Below are positions 25,845 to 35,698 of a stretch of 64,000 bases of DNA, one piece after another. Within the stretch, counting starts at the first letter, position 1; each line of letters begins with the position of its first letter. The notes under the pieces are model-generated. The model was not told the origin of the DNA. It made no database searches and saw nothing but the letters and a program-made list of their open reading frames with translations. Position numbers and translations under genes: made by a program. The stretch is from assembly GCA_959347425.1 (NCBI GenBank), contig OY365741.1, positions 1,078,501-1,142,500 of the forward strand, written 5' to 3'. The DNA is from an uncultured Amylibacter sp. (lineage in GTDB: Bacteria > Pseudomonadota > Alphaproteobacteria > Rhodobacterales > Rhodobacteraceae).

Positions 25845-28800
25845 TTTGAATCGTCCCTTCTGGATCATAAAAATGCGGCGATACGACCTCTACATCACAG
25901 CTTGATCCGTGCAAGCCATCCCAAGCGTGCAAAATATCACCACCGCGTTTATCACCGTCTTTGATAAAACCCAAAGCAATATAACGACCAAAACTCGGCG
26001 ACCAACACACCGAAGTCACCCAGCCCAAATCGCCGTCCAAACTCGGCACAGCACCCGTTTCAATAAAATGCGCGCCTGCGCGAAGCTGATGCTCTGGATC
26101 AACAGGGCGCACTCCGCACAAACGCATCGAGCCATCCGCCATCATCGCTTCACGCCGTGATAACACCGCACCAACCGAGTCTTTTTTCACCGATACCATC
26201 CGCGCCAGATTAAGGTTTAACGCGGTGGTTTGCCCGGTCAGCTCTGCCCCAGTGAAATGCCCTTTTTCAATCCGCATGACATTTAACGCCTCAACCCCAT
26301 AAGGTGTTATTTTATATTTCTTACCGCGTTTCATAATATCGCGAATAAACGCCCCGCCAAACTGCGCTGGCACCGCCAATTCATACGCCAATTCCCCGGA
26401 AAATGAAATCCGAAACAGCCGAGCCTCAACCCCGCCGACCTGTACATTTGCACAAGCCATAAACGGAAACGCCACGTTTGATAAATCCAAATCGGCAACC
26501 AGTTCGCCGACCAAATCGCGCGAGTGCGGCCCGGCAATCGCGAACTGCGCCCAAGCGTCCGTTACCGAAATCAAATGCACATCAAACTCCGGACACAGGC
26601 ATTGACGGGCGAATTCCAACTGGCGATAAACCAGCCCAGCATTCACGGTTGTTGTCGTCATAACAAAATGATTTTCACCCAGCCGCGCGGTCGTACCGTC
26701 ATCATAACAAATCCCATCCTCGCGCAGCATCAAACCATAGCGCACTCGCCCGATCGCCAATTTGGCAAAGCCATTGGCATAAACAAAATTCAAAAATCGG
26801 GCGGCATCGCACCCTTGGATATCAATTTTGCCAAGCGTGGATACATCACAAATCCCAACGGATTTGCGCGTGGCAATGACCTCGCGATCAACCGATTCGC
26901 GCCAAGTCGCCTCCCCCTTTTTCGGATACCATTGGCCGCGTAGCCATTGTCCAACCTCAACAAAAACCGCGTTTTTTTCAACCGCCCAGCCGTGCGAGGG
27001 AGTCAAGCGTTTCGCCATGTAATCCTGCCCCGTTGACCTCGCCCCAAAGGCACCCAAAGACACAGGGCTATACGGTGGGCGAAACACGGTTGTGCCGACC
27101 TCGGAAATCGCACGACCAGTTGCCTGTGCCAAAACCGCCAAGCCCAAAACATTCGCGGTTTTGCCTTGGTCTGTCGCCATGCCCAAAGTGGTGTAACGTT
27201 TCAGGTGTTCCACGGATTCAAAACCCTCTGCCTGTGCCTGTTCTATGTCTTTGACCGTGACATCATTTTGCAAATCAACCCAAGCTCTGGTGTTGGATTT
27301 TTTATCCTTCACCTGCCAAAATTCACTTATCGCAAAAATCTGCCCCTTATCGCCTGCTATGGGTGCGGGGGGAGTTTTTTTGGCAAAACCCAAATCCTTG
27401 GCAACCGATTTGCCCGTTTGAGAGGCGGTCTTTAGCGTGTTATGTAAATTCATAACCCCCGTTGCCGCGCCAACTACACACATCCCCTTTGGCATGCCGT
27501 CAGCAACAAAAGCACACAGTTCCGCGTCCCAAACAGGTCGCCCGCGATGATGACATGTTAAATGCACATTGGGATTAAACCCGCCAGAGACCGCCAAACA
27601 ATCGGTTTTAATCGTTTGGTTATTGGTGAGAGTAACGCTGGAGACCGCACCGCGTCCTTGCGTTGTTTTCACCTGCGCACCCATAATAATGGCGGTGTTG
27701 GACAGCGACAAAGGCGGGGCAATATCACGCACATCAATCATAGCGGCGATTTCCACACCCTTTTGTTTCAGGATATTTGCCGTGTGCCACGCGCTATCGT
27801 TATTGGTGAAAAAGCTAATCGCGCGACCCGTTGCCACGCCAAACCGCTCGGCATAAGTGCGAGTCGCCCCGCCCAACATCACGCCGGGTCGGTCGTTATT
27901 GGCAAAGGCAATAGACCGTTCTGTTGCCCCGCTTGCCAAAATAACCGCACGGGTATAAATCCGCCACAGAATTTGGCGGGGTTTATTTGACACTAGCAGT
28001 GAGGGGGGCAGATGGTCGGTTTTATTTTCCACCGCGCCATAAATCCCATGGTCAAACGCGCCAAAAACGCAAGTCCGCGTCATCACCCGCACATTATTCA
28101 TGGCGGCAAGTTTGCCCGTTGCCTCCGTCAGCCAATCCTGCGCGGGTTTGGCGTTTATCAAATCATCCGCACCCATCATTGCCCCGCCAAGGGCAAAATC
28201 ATCGTCTGCCAAAATAACCTGTGCACCCGCCGCACCCGTCGCCAAGGCGGCACTGATACCCGCCACGCCGCCGCCGATAATTAAAACATCGCAATGCAAA
28301 AATCCCTTGTCATAGCAATCGGGATCGGCCGCGCCAGACAACCGCCCCAAACCAGCAGAGGCGCGGATAATCGGCTCATAAACCTTTTCCCAAAACACCG
28401 CTGGCCACATGAAAGTTTTGTAATAAAACCCCGCCGATAAAAACGGCGATAGGAAATCGTTTATCGCCATGATATCAAACGCCAAAGGACCGCGATGGTT
28501 TTGCGACCGTGCGAATAAACCCTCATAAAGCTCTGCCGTTGTCGCGCGGGTATTGGGTGTGCCAAACGCGCCCTTGCCAATATGAACCAATGCGTTCGGC
28601 TCTTCCCCTCCCGCCGAAAAAATCCCCCGCGGGCGGTGATATTTGAACGACCGCCCAACCAGCCGCACCCCGTTTGCCAGCAAGGCAGAGGCAAGCGTAT
28701 CGCCCTCATACCCCTGCATCGTTTTGTTATTAAATGAAAACGATAAAGGGCGGTCGCGGTCAATTAATCCGCCGTCAATACGATAGGTTTGTTCGGTCAT
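25837..28800 (-). CDS. soxA: Sarcosine oxidase alpha subunit
   Basis: 987 residues, expected size. An N-terminal ferredoxin-like fold (YEGDTLASALLANG), a FAD/NAD-binding Rossmann motif near residue 175 (IIGGGVAGISAALATGAAG), and a C-terminal aminomethyltransferase-like (GcvT) folate domain (GELAYELAVPA). The heterotetramer oxidises sarcosine to glycine, H2O2 and 5,10-methylene-tetrahydrofolate. It overlaps soxD by 4 bases and soxG by 8, giving the standard soxBDAG order. Confidence 0.95.
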   Translation of the reverse strand: MTEQTYRIDGGLIDRDRPLSFSFNNKTMQGYEGDTLASALLANGVRLVGRSFKYHRPRGIFSAGGEEPNALVHIGKGAFGTPNTRATTAELYEGLFARSQNHRGPLAFDIMAINDFLSPFLSAGFYYKTFMWPAVFWEKVYEPIIRASAGLGRLSGAADPDCYDKGFLHCDVLIIGGGVAGISAALATGAAGAQVILADDDFALGGAMMGADDLINAKPAQDWLTEATGKLAAMNNVRVMTRTCVFGAFDHGIYGAVENKTDHLPPSLLVSNKPRQILWRIYTRAVILASGATERSIAFANNDRPGVMLGGATRTYAERFGVATGRAISFFTNNDSAWHTANILKQKGVEIAAMIDVRDIAPPLSLSNTAIIMGAQVKTTQGRGAVSSVTLTNNQTIKTDCLAVSGGFNPNVHLTCHHRGRPVWDAELCAFVADGMPKGMCVVGAATGVMNLHNTLKTASQTGKSVAKDLGFAKKTPPAPIAGDKGQIFAISEFWQVKDKKSNTRAWVDLQNDVTVKDIEQAQAEGFESVEHLKRYTTLGMATDQGKTANVLGLAVLAQATGRAISEVGTTVFRPPYSPVSLGAFGARSTGQDYMAKRLTPSHGWAVEKNAVFVEVGQWLRGQWYPKKGEATWRESVDREVIATRKSVGICDVSTLGKIDIQGCDAARFLNFVYANGFAKLAIGRVRYGLMLREDGICYDDGTTARLGENHFVMTTTTVNAGLVYRQLEFARQCLCPEFDVHLISVTDAWAQFAIAGPHSRDLVGELVADLDLSNVAFPFMACANVQVGGVEARLFRISFSGELAYELAVPAQFGGAFIRDIMKRGKKYKITPYGVEALNVMRIEKGHFTGAELTGQTTALNLNLARMVSVKKDSVGAVLSRREAMMADGSMRLCGVRPVDPEHQLRAGAHFIETGAVPSLDGDLGWVTSVCWSPSFGRYIALGFIKDGDKRGGDILHAWDGLHGSSCDVEVVSPHFYDPEGTIQNG

Positions 28801-29183
28801 TTTTTTGCGCTTTTTTTAGGTTTGGGCTTGCTAGGTTTGGATTTTTTTGCCACAGTTTTTGCTACAGTTTTTATTGCCGTTTTTTTAGTATTATTTTTAT
28901 TTAATTTTTCGGCAACATCCCTTGCCAATTCCACCCGCGAAATATCGTGACTCATCGTACAGCGAGTCACCACCAAATACGAACGGTCGCCATGCTCGTG
29001 ATACCAAAGCTCGCGATATTCCCCCGCCGGATTATCACGCAAATAAACATAGTCATGGAATCTTTTCTGCACCTGCGCGACATCACCCGCCTGCCAATCA
29101 GGACGCACCAGCAAAGACGCATCGCCCAGATGCACAAACTCCTCCGCATCGCGGGGTCCAAGTAAAGGATGCTCAATAATCAT
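28797..29183 (-). CDS. soxD: Sarcosine oxidase delta subunit, zinc site lost, Lys/Pro-rich tail
   Basis: 128 residues, longer than the usual ~90-100. The core is recognisable (GPRDAEEF, YLRDNPAGEYRELWYHEHG). The N-terminal C-P-x-C-G zinc knuckle of SoxD is replaced by HPLLG (residues 5-9), and the later Cys after the conserved H-x-x-G is Asp (HGDRSY), so the structural zinc of known heterotetramers is probably absent. The C-terminus (from about residue 95) is a Lys/Thr/Pro-rich tail (SKPSKPKPKKSAKK). It overlaps soxA by 4 bases. Confidence 0.88.
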   Translation of the reverse strand: MIIEHPLLGPRDAEEFVHLGDASLLVRPDWQAGDVAQVQKRFHDYVYLRDNPAGEYRELWYHEHGDRSYLVVTRCTMSHDISRVELARDVAEKLNKNNTKKTAIKTVAKTVAKKSKPSKPKPKKSAKK

Positions 29184-29264
29184 TTTTTTGCTCTCTTGCA
29201 GCTTTCGCTATTATTTTTATCATTTGTTTTTGGGGCTCTTGCATCGTCATTTTTAATCCACCCA

Positions 29265-30515
29265 TTAATGCAGGTTCGGCTGTGCGCCAACACCTTTTTC
29301 ATCTATCATCCGCCCGAGCTGAAACCTATCCAACCTAAACTCTTTCGCCAAAGGATGGCTCTCATCCTTTGCCAATAAATGCGCCGTAGCCAACCCCGAC
29401 GCGGGTGTCGCCTTAAACCCGCCATAGCACCAGCCGCCATTAAAATACAAACCGTCAATCCCGGTTTTATCAATAAAGGGCGAGCCATCCATCGACATAT
29501 CCATAACCCCACCCCACATCCGCAATAACCGCGCCCGTCCCAAGGCGGGCATTACCGCCATCATATCGTTCATCACATGCTCTGCCGTTGGCAGATTGCC
29601 GCGTTGGGCATAGCTGTTATACCCATCGATATTACCGCCGAAAACCAACCCGCCTTTGTCCGACTGACTGATATACAAATGCCCCGCGCCAAAGGTCACA
29701 ACACAAGGCAAAATCGGTTTTAATCCCTCGGTCACAAACGCCTGTAAAACATGGCTTTCAATCGGCAAACGCAAACCCGCCATTGCCATGAGACGAGAGG
29801 AATTACCCGCAACACAAGACACAATTTTCGCGCCATGAATCGTGCCTTTGGTGGTTTCCACCCCAAGGCATTTACCGCCTTTCATCACAAACCCTGTCAC
29901 CGCGCAATTTTGAATAATATCCACACCATGGCTATCGGCACTGCGGGCATAGCCCCAAGCCACCGCGTCATGCCGTGCCGTCCCCGCACGGGCTTGCAAC
30001 AGCCCACCCTTAATCGGAAACCGCGCGTCATCGTAATTCAAAAACGGCAACCATTTGCGCAAATCCTTTTGCGTGAGCCATTTTGCATCACTACCCGCCA
30101 TTAGCATCGCGTTGCCTCGGCGGGTGAAGCTGTCAACTTGACCGTCCGTGTGCGCCAGATTAACGATACCGCGTTGCGACATCATGACGTTGTAATTAAG
30201 GTCTTTCTCCAACCCCTCCCATAGTTTCAAGGAATGTTCATAAAACGGGATATTGCCTTTCAGCATATAATTGGAGCGAACAATCGTGGTATTACGCCCA
30301 ACATTGCCACCGCCTATCCAGCCTTTTTCCAAAACCGCCACGCGGGTGATACCAAAAGTTTTCGCCAAATAATGCGCGGTGGCAAGCCCATGCCCACCCC
30401 CGCCGATGATAATCACATCATAGGCAGGCTGGGGGTCAGGGTTGCGCCAAACGGGCTGCCAGCCTTTATTGCCAGAAATCCCTTGTTTTAATAGGGTTAA
30501 TAGTGAATAATGCAC
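29265..30515 (-). CDS. soxB: Sarcosine oxidase beta subunit
   Basis: 416 residues. The N-terminus HYSLLTLLKQGISGNKGWQP is typical of SoxB; the FAD motif IIGGGGHGLATAHYLA follows at about residue 35. It carries FAD and the covalent FMN with SoxA. The start is GTG at 30515, chosen because AGAGG lies at correct spacing and the sequence matches family starts. First gene of soxBDAG; an 81-base gap with little structure separates it from soxD. Confidence 0.94.
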   Translation of the reverse strand: MHYSLLTLLKQGISGNKGWQPVWRNPDPQPAYDVIIIGGGGHGLATAHYLAKTFGITRVAVLEKGWIGGGNVGRNTTIVRSNYMLKGNIPFYEHSLKLWEGLEKDLNYNVMMSQRGIVNLAHTDGQVDSFTRRGNAMLMAGSDAKWLTQKDLRKWLPFLNYDDARFPIKGGLLQARAGTARHDAVAWGYARSADSHGVDIIQNCAVTGFVMKGGKCLGVETTKGTIHGAKIVSCVAGNSSRLMAMAGLRLPIESHVLQAFVTEGLKPILPCVVTFGAGHLYISQSDKGGLVFGGNIDGYNSYAQRGNLPTAEHVMNDMMAVMPALGRARLLRMWGGVMDMSMDGSPFIDKTGIDGLYFNGGWCYGGFKATPASGLATAHLLAKDESHPLAKEFRLDRFQLGRMIDEKGVGAQPNLH

Positions 30516-30626
30516 CGATACCTCTTATCTGCAAGTCTTCTCTTTTGAAACGTTAATTGGTATAATAACGCAAAAGAGTGGGAATATAAAGGGCATTCGC
30601 TCTTATTTTTGAAAAAGGAGGACTGG

Positions 30627-32606
30627 ATGGAAAATAGGGTGGAAAATCATTTGTGGAAACCGTCTTTGTCGCGTCAAGCGAACAGTCGATTGGCGGCGTT
30701 TAGTGCCGAGTATTGGGCCGGGCATGCCGCCCATTTTAATACGGGTGGCTTTGATACACTCTATGATAATTTGTGGCAGTGGTCGGTGAACAACCGCGCC
30801 GATTTCTGGCGGGGAGTTTGGCAGTTCTGTTCTGTGCAAGGGAAAATGGGTGGGCGGATTTTAACCGATGAATCGGATATAAAAAACGCGCGGTTCTTTC
30901 CCGATGCACGGTTGAACTACGCGCAAAATTTATTGGTCGGGTCGGGCGACCATCCCGCCCTTATCAGTTATGCAGAGGACGGCACTCGCGGTGTTTTATC
31001 TTGGCAGGGATTGCGCGAACAGGTGAGCCTATTGCAACAGGCGTTAATAAATGCGGGCGTGAAAAAGGGCGACAGAGTCGGCGCGATTTTGCCCAATAAC
31101 GCCACGGCAATAAGTGCGATGTTGGCAACGGTTAGTCTTGGCGCGGTCTGGTCGTCATGCTCGCCCGATTTCGGTACGCGGGGGTTGCTGGATAGGTTTG
31201 GGCAGATTGAACCGATGGTGATTTTTGCCTGTATTGATACGGTTTATAATGGCAAAGATTTTTGTCTTACAGAGCGATTGGTGGATCTCATGCAAGACCT
31301 GCCAAGCGTGAAAAAAATTATTCTGTGTGCTGATAAAAACACGCCCGATATAACCGAATTTAATGGACGCGGTATTTTAATGACCGATTTTATTGCGGAT
31401 TATCACGCGGACACCCCCCACTTTGAACCGATGAAATTTAATGACCCTGCGTTTATTTTATATTCCTCTGGCACGACGGGCTTGCCAAAATGTATCGTTC
31501 ATTCCCACGGGGGAACTTTATTGCAACACCTGAAAGAGCACCAATTGCAATGCGATATGAAAGCGGGCGATCGCCTATTATATTTCACCACCTGCGGTTG
31601 GATGATGTGGAATTGGATGGTGTCTGCCTTGGCGAGCAAGGTTTGTTTGGTGCTGGTTGATGGCGCACCGATGTTCCCCGATGGCTATCGTTTGGCGGGG
31701 ATTGCGGGGCGTGAAAATGTCACCCATTTGGGTGTGTCGGCAAAATATCTGGATGCCTGTGCCAAGCAAAATATAAAACCGAAAACGCGGGGGGCGTTAC
31801 CCGATTTGCGGTGTATTCTTTCCACGGGATCGCCCTTATCGCCCGCGGGGTTTGCCTATGTTTATGAAAATTGGAAGCCCGATGTTTGCCTATCATCCAT
31901 AGCAGGTGGCACGGATATTATCGCCTGTTTTGTCGGCGGTAGCCCACTGGACGCGGTTTATTCTGGCGTCTGTCAAAAACGCCATTTGGCGATGGAGGTT
32001 GCGGTATTTGATGAAAACGCTCACGCGTTAAATGACACGGCGGGCGAGCTGGTTTGCACGGGTCCGCACCCCTCGCAACCCGTGGGGTTTTGGCGTGATG
32101 CGGATGGTGCGAAATACCATGCCGCCTACTACGCACGGTTTGAAAATATCTGGCATCACGGCGATTGGGTGGCGATGCATCCCTCTGGCGGGATGGTGTT
32201 TTATGGGCGCTCTGACGCGGTTTTAAATCCGGGCGGAGTGCGTATCGGCACGGCAGAAATTTATCGCCAAGTGGAGTCAATGGCAGAGGTCAGCGAAGCC
32301 GTGGTGATAGGGCAGAATTGGGACAATGATGTGCGGGTGATTTTGTTTGTGCGATTATCGGAGGGGGCGGTTTTGGATGAAGATTTGGTCGCACGGATAA
32401 AAACGCGTCTGCGGGAAAATGCCAGCCCACGCCATGTACCAGCAAAGATTATTTTGGTGTGCGATATTCCGCGAACGAAATCGGGTAAGATAACAGAGCT
32501 GGCGGTGCGCGATGTGGTTTTGGGTCGTGCGGTAAAAAATACGGAGGCCTTGGCGAACCCCGAGTCTTTGGATTTTTTCCGAGGGTTGAAGGAATTGGCG
32601 GAGTAA
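30627..32606 (+). CDS. Acetoacetyl-CoA synthetase
   Basis: 659 residues, usual AacS length. ANL-superfamily motifs: YSSGTTGLPKCIVHSHGG (P-loop), AGGTDIIA, the hinge region FYGRSDAVLNPGG, and C-terminal PRTKSGKITELAVRD with the catalytic Lys. It activates acetoacetate with ATP and CoA, allowing re-use of ketone bodies or polyhydroxybutyrate breakdown products together with the thiolase. The ATG at 30627 follows AAGGAGGA; a TTG six codons earlier is not needed. A TATAAT occurs at 30561-30566 but its -35 is poor. Divergent from soxB. Confidence 0.92.
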   Translation: MENRVENHLWKPSLSRQANSRLAAFSAEYWAGHAAHFNTGGFDTLYDNLWQWSVNNRADFWRGVWQFCSVQGKMGGRILTDESDIKNARFFPDARLNYAQNLLVGSGDHPALISYAEDGTRGVLSWQGLREQVSLLQQALINAGVKKGDRVGAILPNNATAISAMLATVSLGAVWSSCSPDFGTRGLLDRFGQIEPMVIFACIDTVYNGKDFCLTERLVDLMQDLPSVKKIILCADKNTPDITEFNGRGILMTDFIADYHADTPHFEPMKFNDPAFILYSSGTTGLPKCIVHSHGGTLLQHLKEHQLQCDMKAGDRLLYFTTCGWMMWNWMVSALASKVCLVLVDGAPMFPDGYRLAGIAGRENVTHLGVSAKYLDACAKQNIKPKTRGALPDLRCILSTGSPLSPAGFAYVYENWKPDVCLSSIAGGTDIIACFVGGSPLDAVYSGVCQKRHLAMEVAVFDENAHALNDTAGELVCTGPHPSQPVGFWRDADGAKYHAAYYARFENIWHHGDWVAMHPSGGMVFYGRSDAVLNPGGVRIGTAEIYRQVESMAEVSEAVVIGQNWDNDVRVILFVRLSEGAVLDEDLVARIKTRLRENASPRHVPAKIILVCDIPRTKSGKITELAVRDVVLGRAVKNTEALANPESLDFFRGLKELAE

Positions 32607-32619
32607 ATTACGAAAAGAT

Positions 32620-33954
32620 TTAATTAGCTTTGTTTTTTATGGCTTCTTTGGCAAGTACTAAAAGTAAAGGTTCTATTGTTTGAAAATTGCCTACCAACTC
32701 TAAATCATTAAAACCAGCAACTCTCTTATCATGCTTTGTTGTGTTACCACGTTCAGAAATAAATTTTACTGCCTGCCCAATATCTTTACGCCCACTGCTT
32801 GTACCAAAAGATAGGTCGTGCATTTTTTTATTCAAATAATTAGGAAATGCTGAACCGCCCCTACCATCCTCACTATTATTTCTACCACATTCAGCTGTTA
32901 GGGTTTCTATAAAAACCCAAGCAACAACATAAAGCAACGGCGTATGTTTTAATAATTCAATTTCGCAAAGCGAATAATAGATATTTTTAAGTTTGTAATT
33001 ATCTAGCTGTTCTAATGCTTTCTCAAGTTCAATATTTACCGGAACAACTTTTGGTTTTTTAGGTTCTGTCGGTTTTTTAGGTTTAGGAAATTTTTTAATT
33101 ATTGGACTCACCGTAGAGGTTAAACTTCTTTTGGTTACTCTTTTATCGGTGAAACCTTTAAGGTTGCCAAGATTTGTAACATACTCTTTTACTACATCCG
33201 TTCCACTCCTCCCATTTTCTCCATCCTCTTTTATCCTCGTATTAATTTTTTTTGTGTCAACATCTTCCATGAATTTCTTAAACACAATACGAAAATCAGC
33301 ATCAGATAAATCCGTAATTAGCGGATTATAATTTTCTGTATTTAATCCAAGTACCTCTCGCATCAAAGGATAAGCAAGCCAATTTTGAACTGCAGAAATT
33401 CTTTTTTTCCAATCGGATGATATAACAAATCCAAGTTTTATACCGTGCTCCAACACAGCCAAGGCAAACTTACGGTTTTTGTCGTCACTATTTCGTGCTT
33501 GTTGTACGGCATTCCACGGTACGCGCCCAATACCATTATTTTCACCCGCATGAATCCTATCTAACCAATGTTTAATTATTTTACGATCTTCATCGGTGTT
33601 TTCAAATTCTACGACATTTAGTTGCTTTATTTCTTTCCATGCATCAAACTCTTTAGATATTTTCTCAAAGCGATTTTTCCACTTGGTTGGAGCTAATTCT
33701 GGATTATTCAATAATTTTAACGCGCAAATACGTCTGTTGCCCTCAGCACAGAAAAACGAGCCATCGTCTTTTTTAACAACAGCAAATCTCTCAAAAGGAC
33801 TTAATCCATTTTCAGCAATATCTTTTGCCAGAGGAAAAGTTTTTTCTTCTTCAAATAGATGGGCAATCGCCTCTGCTTCGGTGTCAAGTGTCTCATGACG
33901 TGGGTTTTCTAGGTCAAGAGATATCTTGGATAGTTCTAATGTTTTATATTCCAT
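32620..33954 (-). CDS. ParB-like protein with helical C-terminal domain
   Basis: 444 residues from ATG 33954 (ATGs at 33966 and 33972 are alternatives). N-terminal ParB/Srx features: LENPRHE at residues 16-22 and FFCAEGNRRICALKLL at about 68-82. A Lys/Pro linker (KPKKPTEPKKPK) near residue 285 leads to a mostly helical C-terminal region with RGNTTKH at residues 402-408, an R-x5-H arrangement reminiscent of HEPN RNases; that reading is weak. Strongly AT-rich and divergent from a Dam-type methylase 147 bases away, wedged between aacS and eda. Likely acquired; function unknown. Confidence 0.75.
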   Translation of the reverse strand: MEYKTLELSKISLDLENPRHETLDTEAEAIAHLFEEEKTFPLAKDIAENGLSPFERFAVVKKDDGSFFCAEGNRRICALKLLNNPELAPTKWKNRFEKISKEFDAWKEIKQLNVVEFENTDEDRKIIKHWLDRIHAGENNGIGRVPWNAVQQARNSDDKNRKFALAVLEHGIKLGFVISSDWKKRISAVQNWLAYPLMREVLGLNTENYNPLITDLSDADFRIVFKKFMEDVDTKKINTRIKEDGENGRSGTDVVKEYVTNLGNLKGFTDKRVTKRSLTSTVSPIIKKFPKPKKPTEPKKPKVVPVNIELEKALEQLDNYKLKNIYYSLCEIELLKHTPLLYVVAWVFIETLTAECGRNNSEDGRGGSAFPNYLNKKMHDLSFGTSSGRKDIGQAVKFISERGNTTKHDKRVAGFNDLELVGNFQTIEPLLLVLAKEAIKNKAN

Positions 33955-34101
33955 ACCAAACACCATAACCATTAGATGTAAAGAGTCAAGTAAAACTCTT
34001 AAAAAATAGTTAAAAGTTGTAAAAATAACACAGAATCACTTGCAATATAGCCCGATATTTATTATAGGGTCAAATCATACAGGATATATGGACTTAGTAA
34101 T
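33955..34101. promoter_or_regulatory. AT-rich divergent control region of the ParB / Dam pair
   Basis: 147 bases of AT-rich sequence between the divergent genes. On the minus strand a TTGACT at about 33987-33992 could serve as a -35, without a good -10. On the plus strand no clear promoter is seen. Shared control of both genes is plausible. Confidence 0.35.
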
Positions 34102-35019
34102 ATGACAAAAAATAGCGATGCTCGGTCAGGTAAAAGCAACTCTCCGTTCAGATACGCGGGGGGTAAATTTTACGCCCGAAAGCTAATTATGCAACACATT
34201 CCAAACACGGATGTTTATTGCGAACCCTTTGCGGGCGGGGCTTCTATTTTCTTTGCGAAAGAGCCATCAGAACGATCTATTTTAAATGATATAGACAAGG
34301 ATGTTATCAATACTCTAGAACAAATCAAAAATAATCTTGGTAAGCTATTAAAACTGCTTGACGGTATCAAGGTAACGAAAGAATTGCATGGATATTATAA
34401 AAATGAATATGAACCCAAGAATAAATTGCAAGAAGCGTTTAGATGGTTTTATCTGAATCGAACATCATATTCTGGTATTATGAAAGCCGAAAATTGTTAC
34501 TTTGGCTATGGTGATAAATATTCAATGAGACCTGAAAATTGGCCGCGCCACTTGCGAACTGTTTCTGATAGGCTACAAGGTGTTGAATTAACATGCCGTG
34601 ATTTTGAAGGTGTTATTGATGATATGCCGCCCGAAAGTTTTCTTTTTGTTGATCCACCGTATTACAACGCAGACCAGAAAAAATTCTATCCGCATAATTT
34701 TGAAATGGCGGATCATATTAGATTAAAAGAATGTCTTGAAAGAAATAAAAACAGATTGAATTTTTTAATAACCTATGACAATTCCCCAGAGGTCAAAGAT
34801 TGGTACAAATGGTGTAAGGTTTTAGAAGACCACGAATGGCAATATACAATCAGCAGGACGGATGACCAAAAGAATGAAAAAAATCTTGCAAATGGATATC
34901 TTGGTTGTCGCAGTAAAGGACGGGAAATGTTTATAAAGAACTATGACGTTAACAAAATAAAAATCTGTAATCCTGTTAAACCATTTTTATTGAATAACCA
35001 AAAACAAGAGGCGGCATAA
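34102..35019 (+). CDS. Dam-type (D12 class) N6-adenine DNA methyltransferase
   Basis: 305 residues. Alpha-class order: AdoMet motif FRYAGGKF at residues 16-23 and YCEPFAGGAS near 40, then catalytic DPPYY at residues 184-188. This family includes Dam and phage or type II enzymes that methylate adenine in GATC-like sites; the site here is unknown. AT-rich codon use contrasts with eda, whose stop lies only 3 bases after this stop. Paired divergently with a ParB-like gene and with no restriction enzyme beside it. Confidence 0.88.
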   Translation: MTKNSDARSGKSNSPFRYAGGKFYARKLIMQHIPNTDVYCEPFAGGASIFFAKEPSERSILNDIDKDVINTLEQIKNNLGKLLKLLDGIKVTKELHGYYKNEYEPKNKLQEAFRWFYLNRTSYSGIMKAENCYFGYGDKYSMRPENWPRHLRTVSDRLQGVELTCRDFEGVIDDMPPESFLFVDPPYYNADQKKFYPHNFEMADHIRLKECLERNKNRLNFLITYDNSPEVKDWYKWCKVLEDHEWQYTISRTDDQKNEKNLANGYLGCRSKGREMFIKNYDVNKIKICNPVKPFLLNNQKQEAA

Positions 35020-35022
35020 CCG

Positions 35023-35670
35023 CTACCCACCCAATCGCGCCGCATCCCGTGCCAAATCCTCTATCTGTCCCCATGCTTTATCGGCAACTAATTGTTTCGG
35101 TGCGACCCACGACCCTCCGACACACACCACATTCGGCAGGGATAAATAGCTGGGGGCAAGCGCCACACTAATCCCCCCAGTTGGGCAGAAGGACATCATC
35201 GGCAGGGGGCCGTTTAATGCGGATAATAACGCGACACCGCCGATCGACTCAGCGGGGAAAAATTTGCAGAAATCATAACCCCGTGCCAACATCGCCATCG
35301 CCTCTGACGGGGTAGCGATACCGGCGAGCAAGGGCAAATCCTCCGCTTCACAGGCATCAATTAATTGCTCAGTCGCCCCAGGCGAGACGGCAAAATCGGC
35401 ACCAGCCGCGCGGGCAGCGATAGCATCCTTTGGGCGCAAAACCGTCCCCGCACCGACAACCGCATTTTTAATTGTTTTCATCTGAGCGATTGCATCAAGG
35501 GCAACAGGAGTTCGCAAAGTGACCTCCAAAATCGGCAAGCCACCCGCGATTAAAGCCCGTGCCAAAGGGGCAGCATCCTCCACGCGTTCAATTTCCAAAA
35601 CCGCAATCACGGGGACTCCCGCCAATAATGCACGGGCGCGAGTGCTGGACTCTTTTCCTGTTAATGCCAT
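35023..35670 (-). CDS. eda: 2-keto-3-deoxy-6-phosphogluconate aldolase
   Basis: 215 residues. Class I aldolase motifs: VIAVLEIE, GLPILEVTLRTP and the Schiff-base lysine in FCKFFPAE, then CPTGGI. It splits KDPG to pyruvate and glyceraldehyde 3-phosphate, completing the Entner-Doudoroff route begun by edd at 4.6 kb. The ATG at 35670 follows AAAGGAC; a longer upstream frame is rejected. It is 28 bases after the thioredoxin-TPR gene and likely co-transcribed with it. Confidence 0.95.
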   Translation of the reverse strand: MALTGKESSTRARALLAGVPVIAVLEIERVEDAAPLARALIAGGLPILEVTLRTPVALDAIAQMKTIKNAVVGAGTVLRPKDAIAARAAGADFAVSPGATEQLIDACEAEDLPLLAGIATPSEAMAMLARGYDFCKFFPAESIGGVALLSALNGPLPMMSFCPTGGISVALAPSYLSLPNVVCVGGSWVAPKQLVADKAWGQIEDLARDAARLGG

Positions 35671-35698
35671 TTTTATTCTGTCCTTTTTATGCAAAATA

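Noticed and set aside
25909..28315. Multiple plus-strand open frames opposite soxA
   Set aside because: They are antisense shadows of a well-conserved gene, without ribosome-binding sites or family features.
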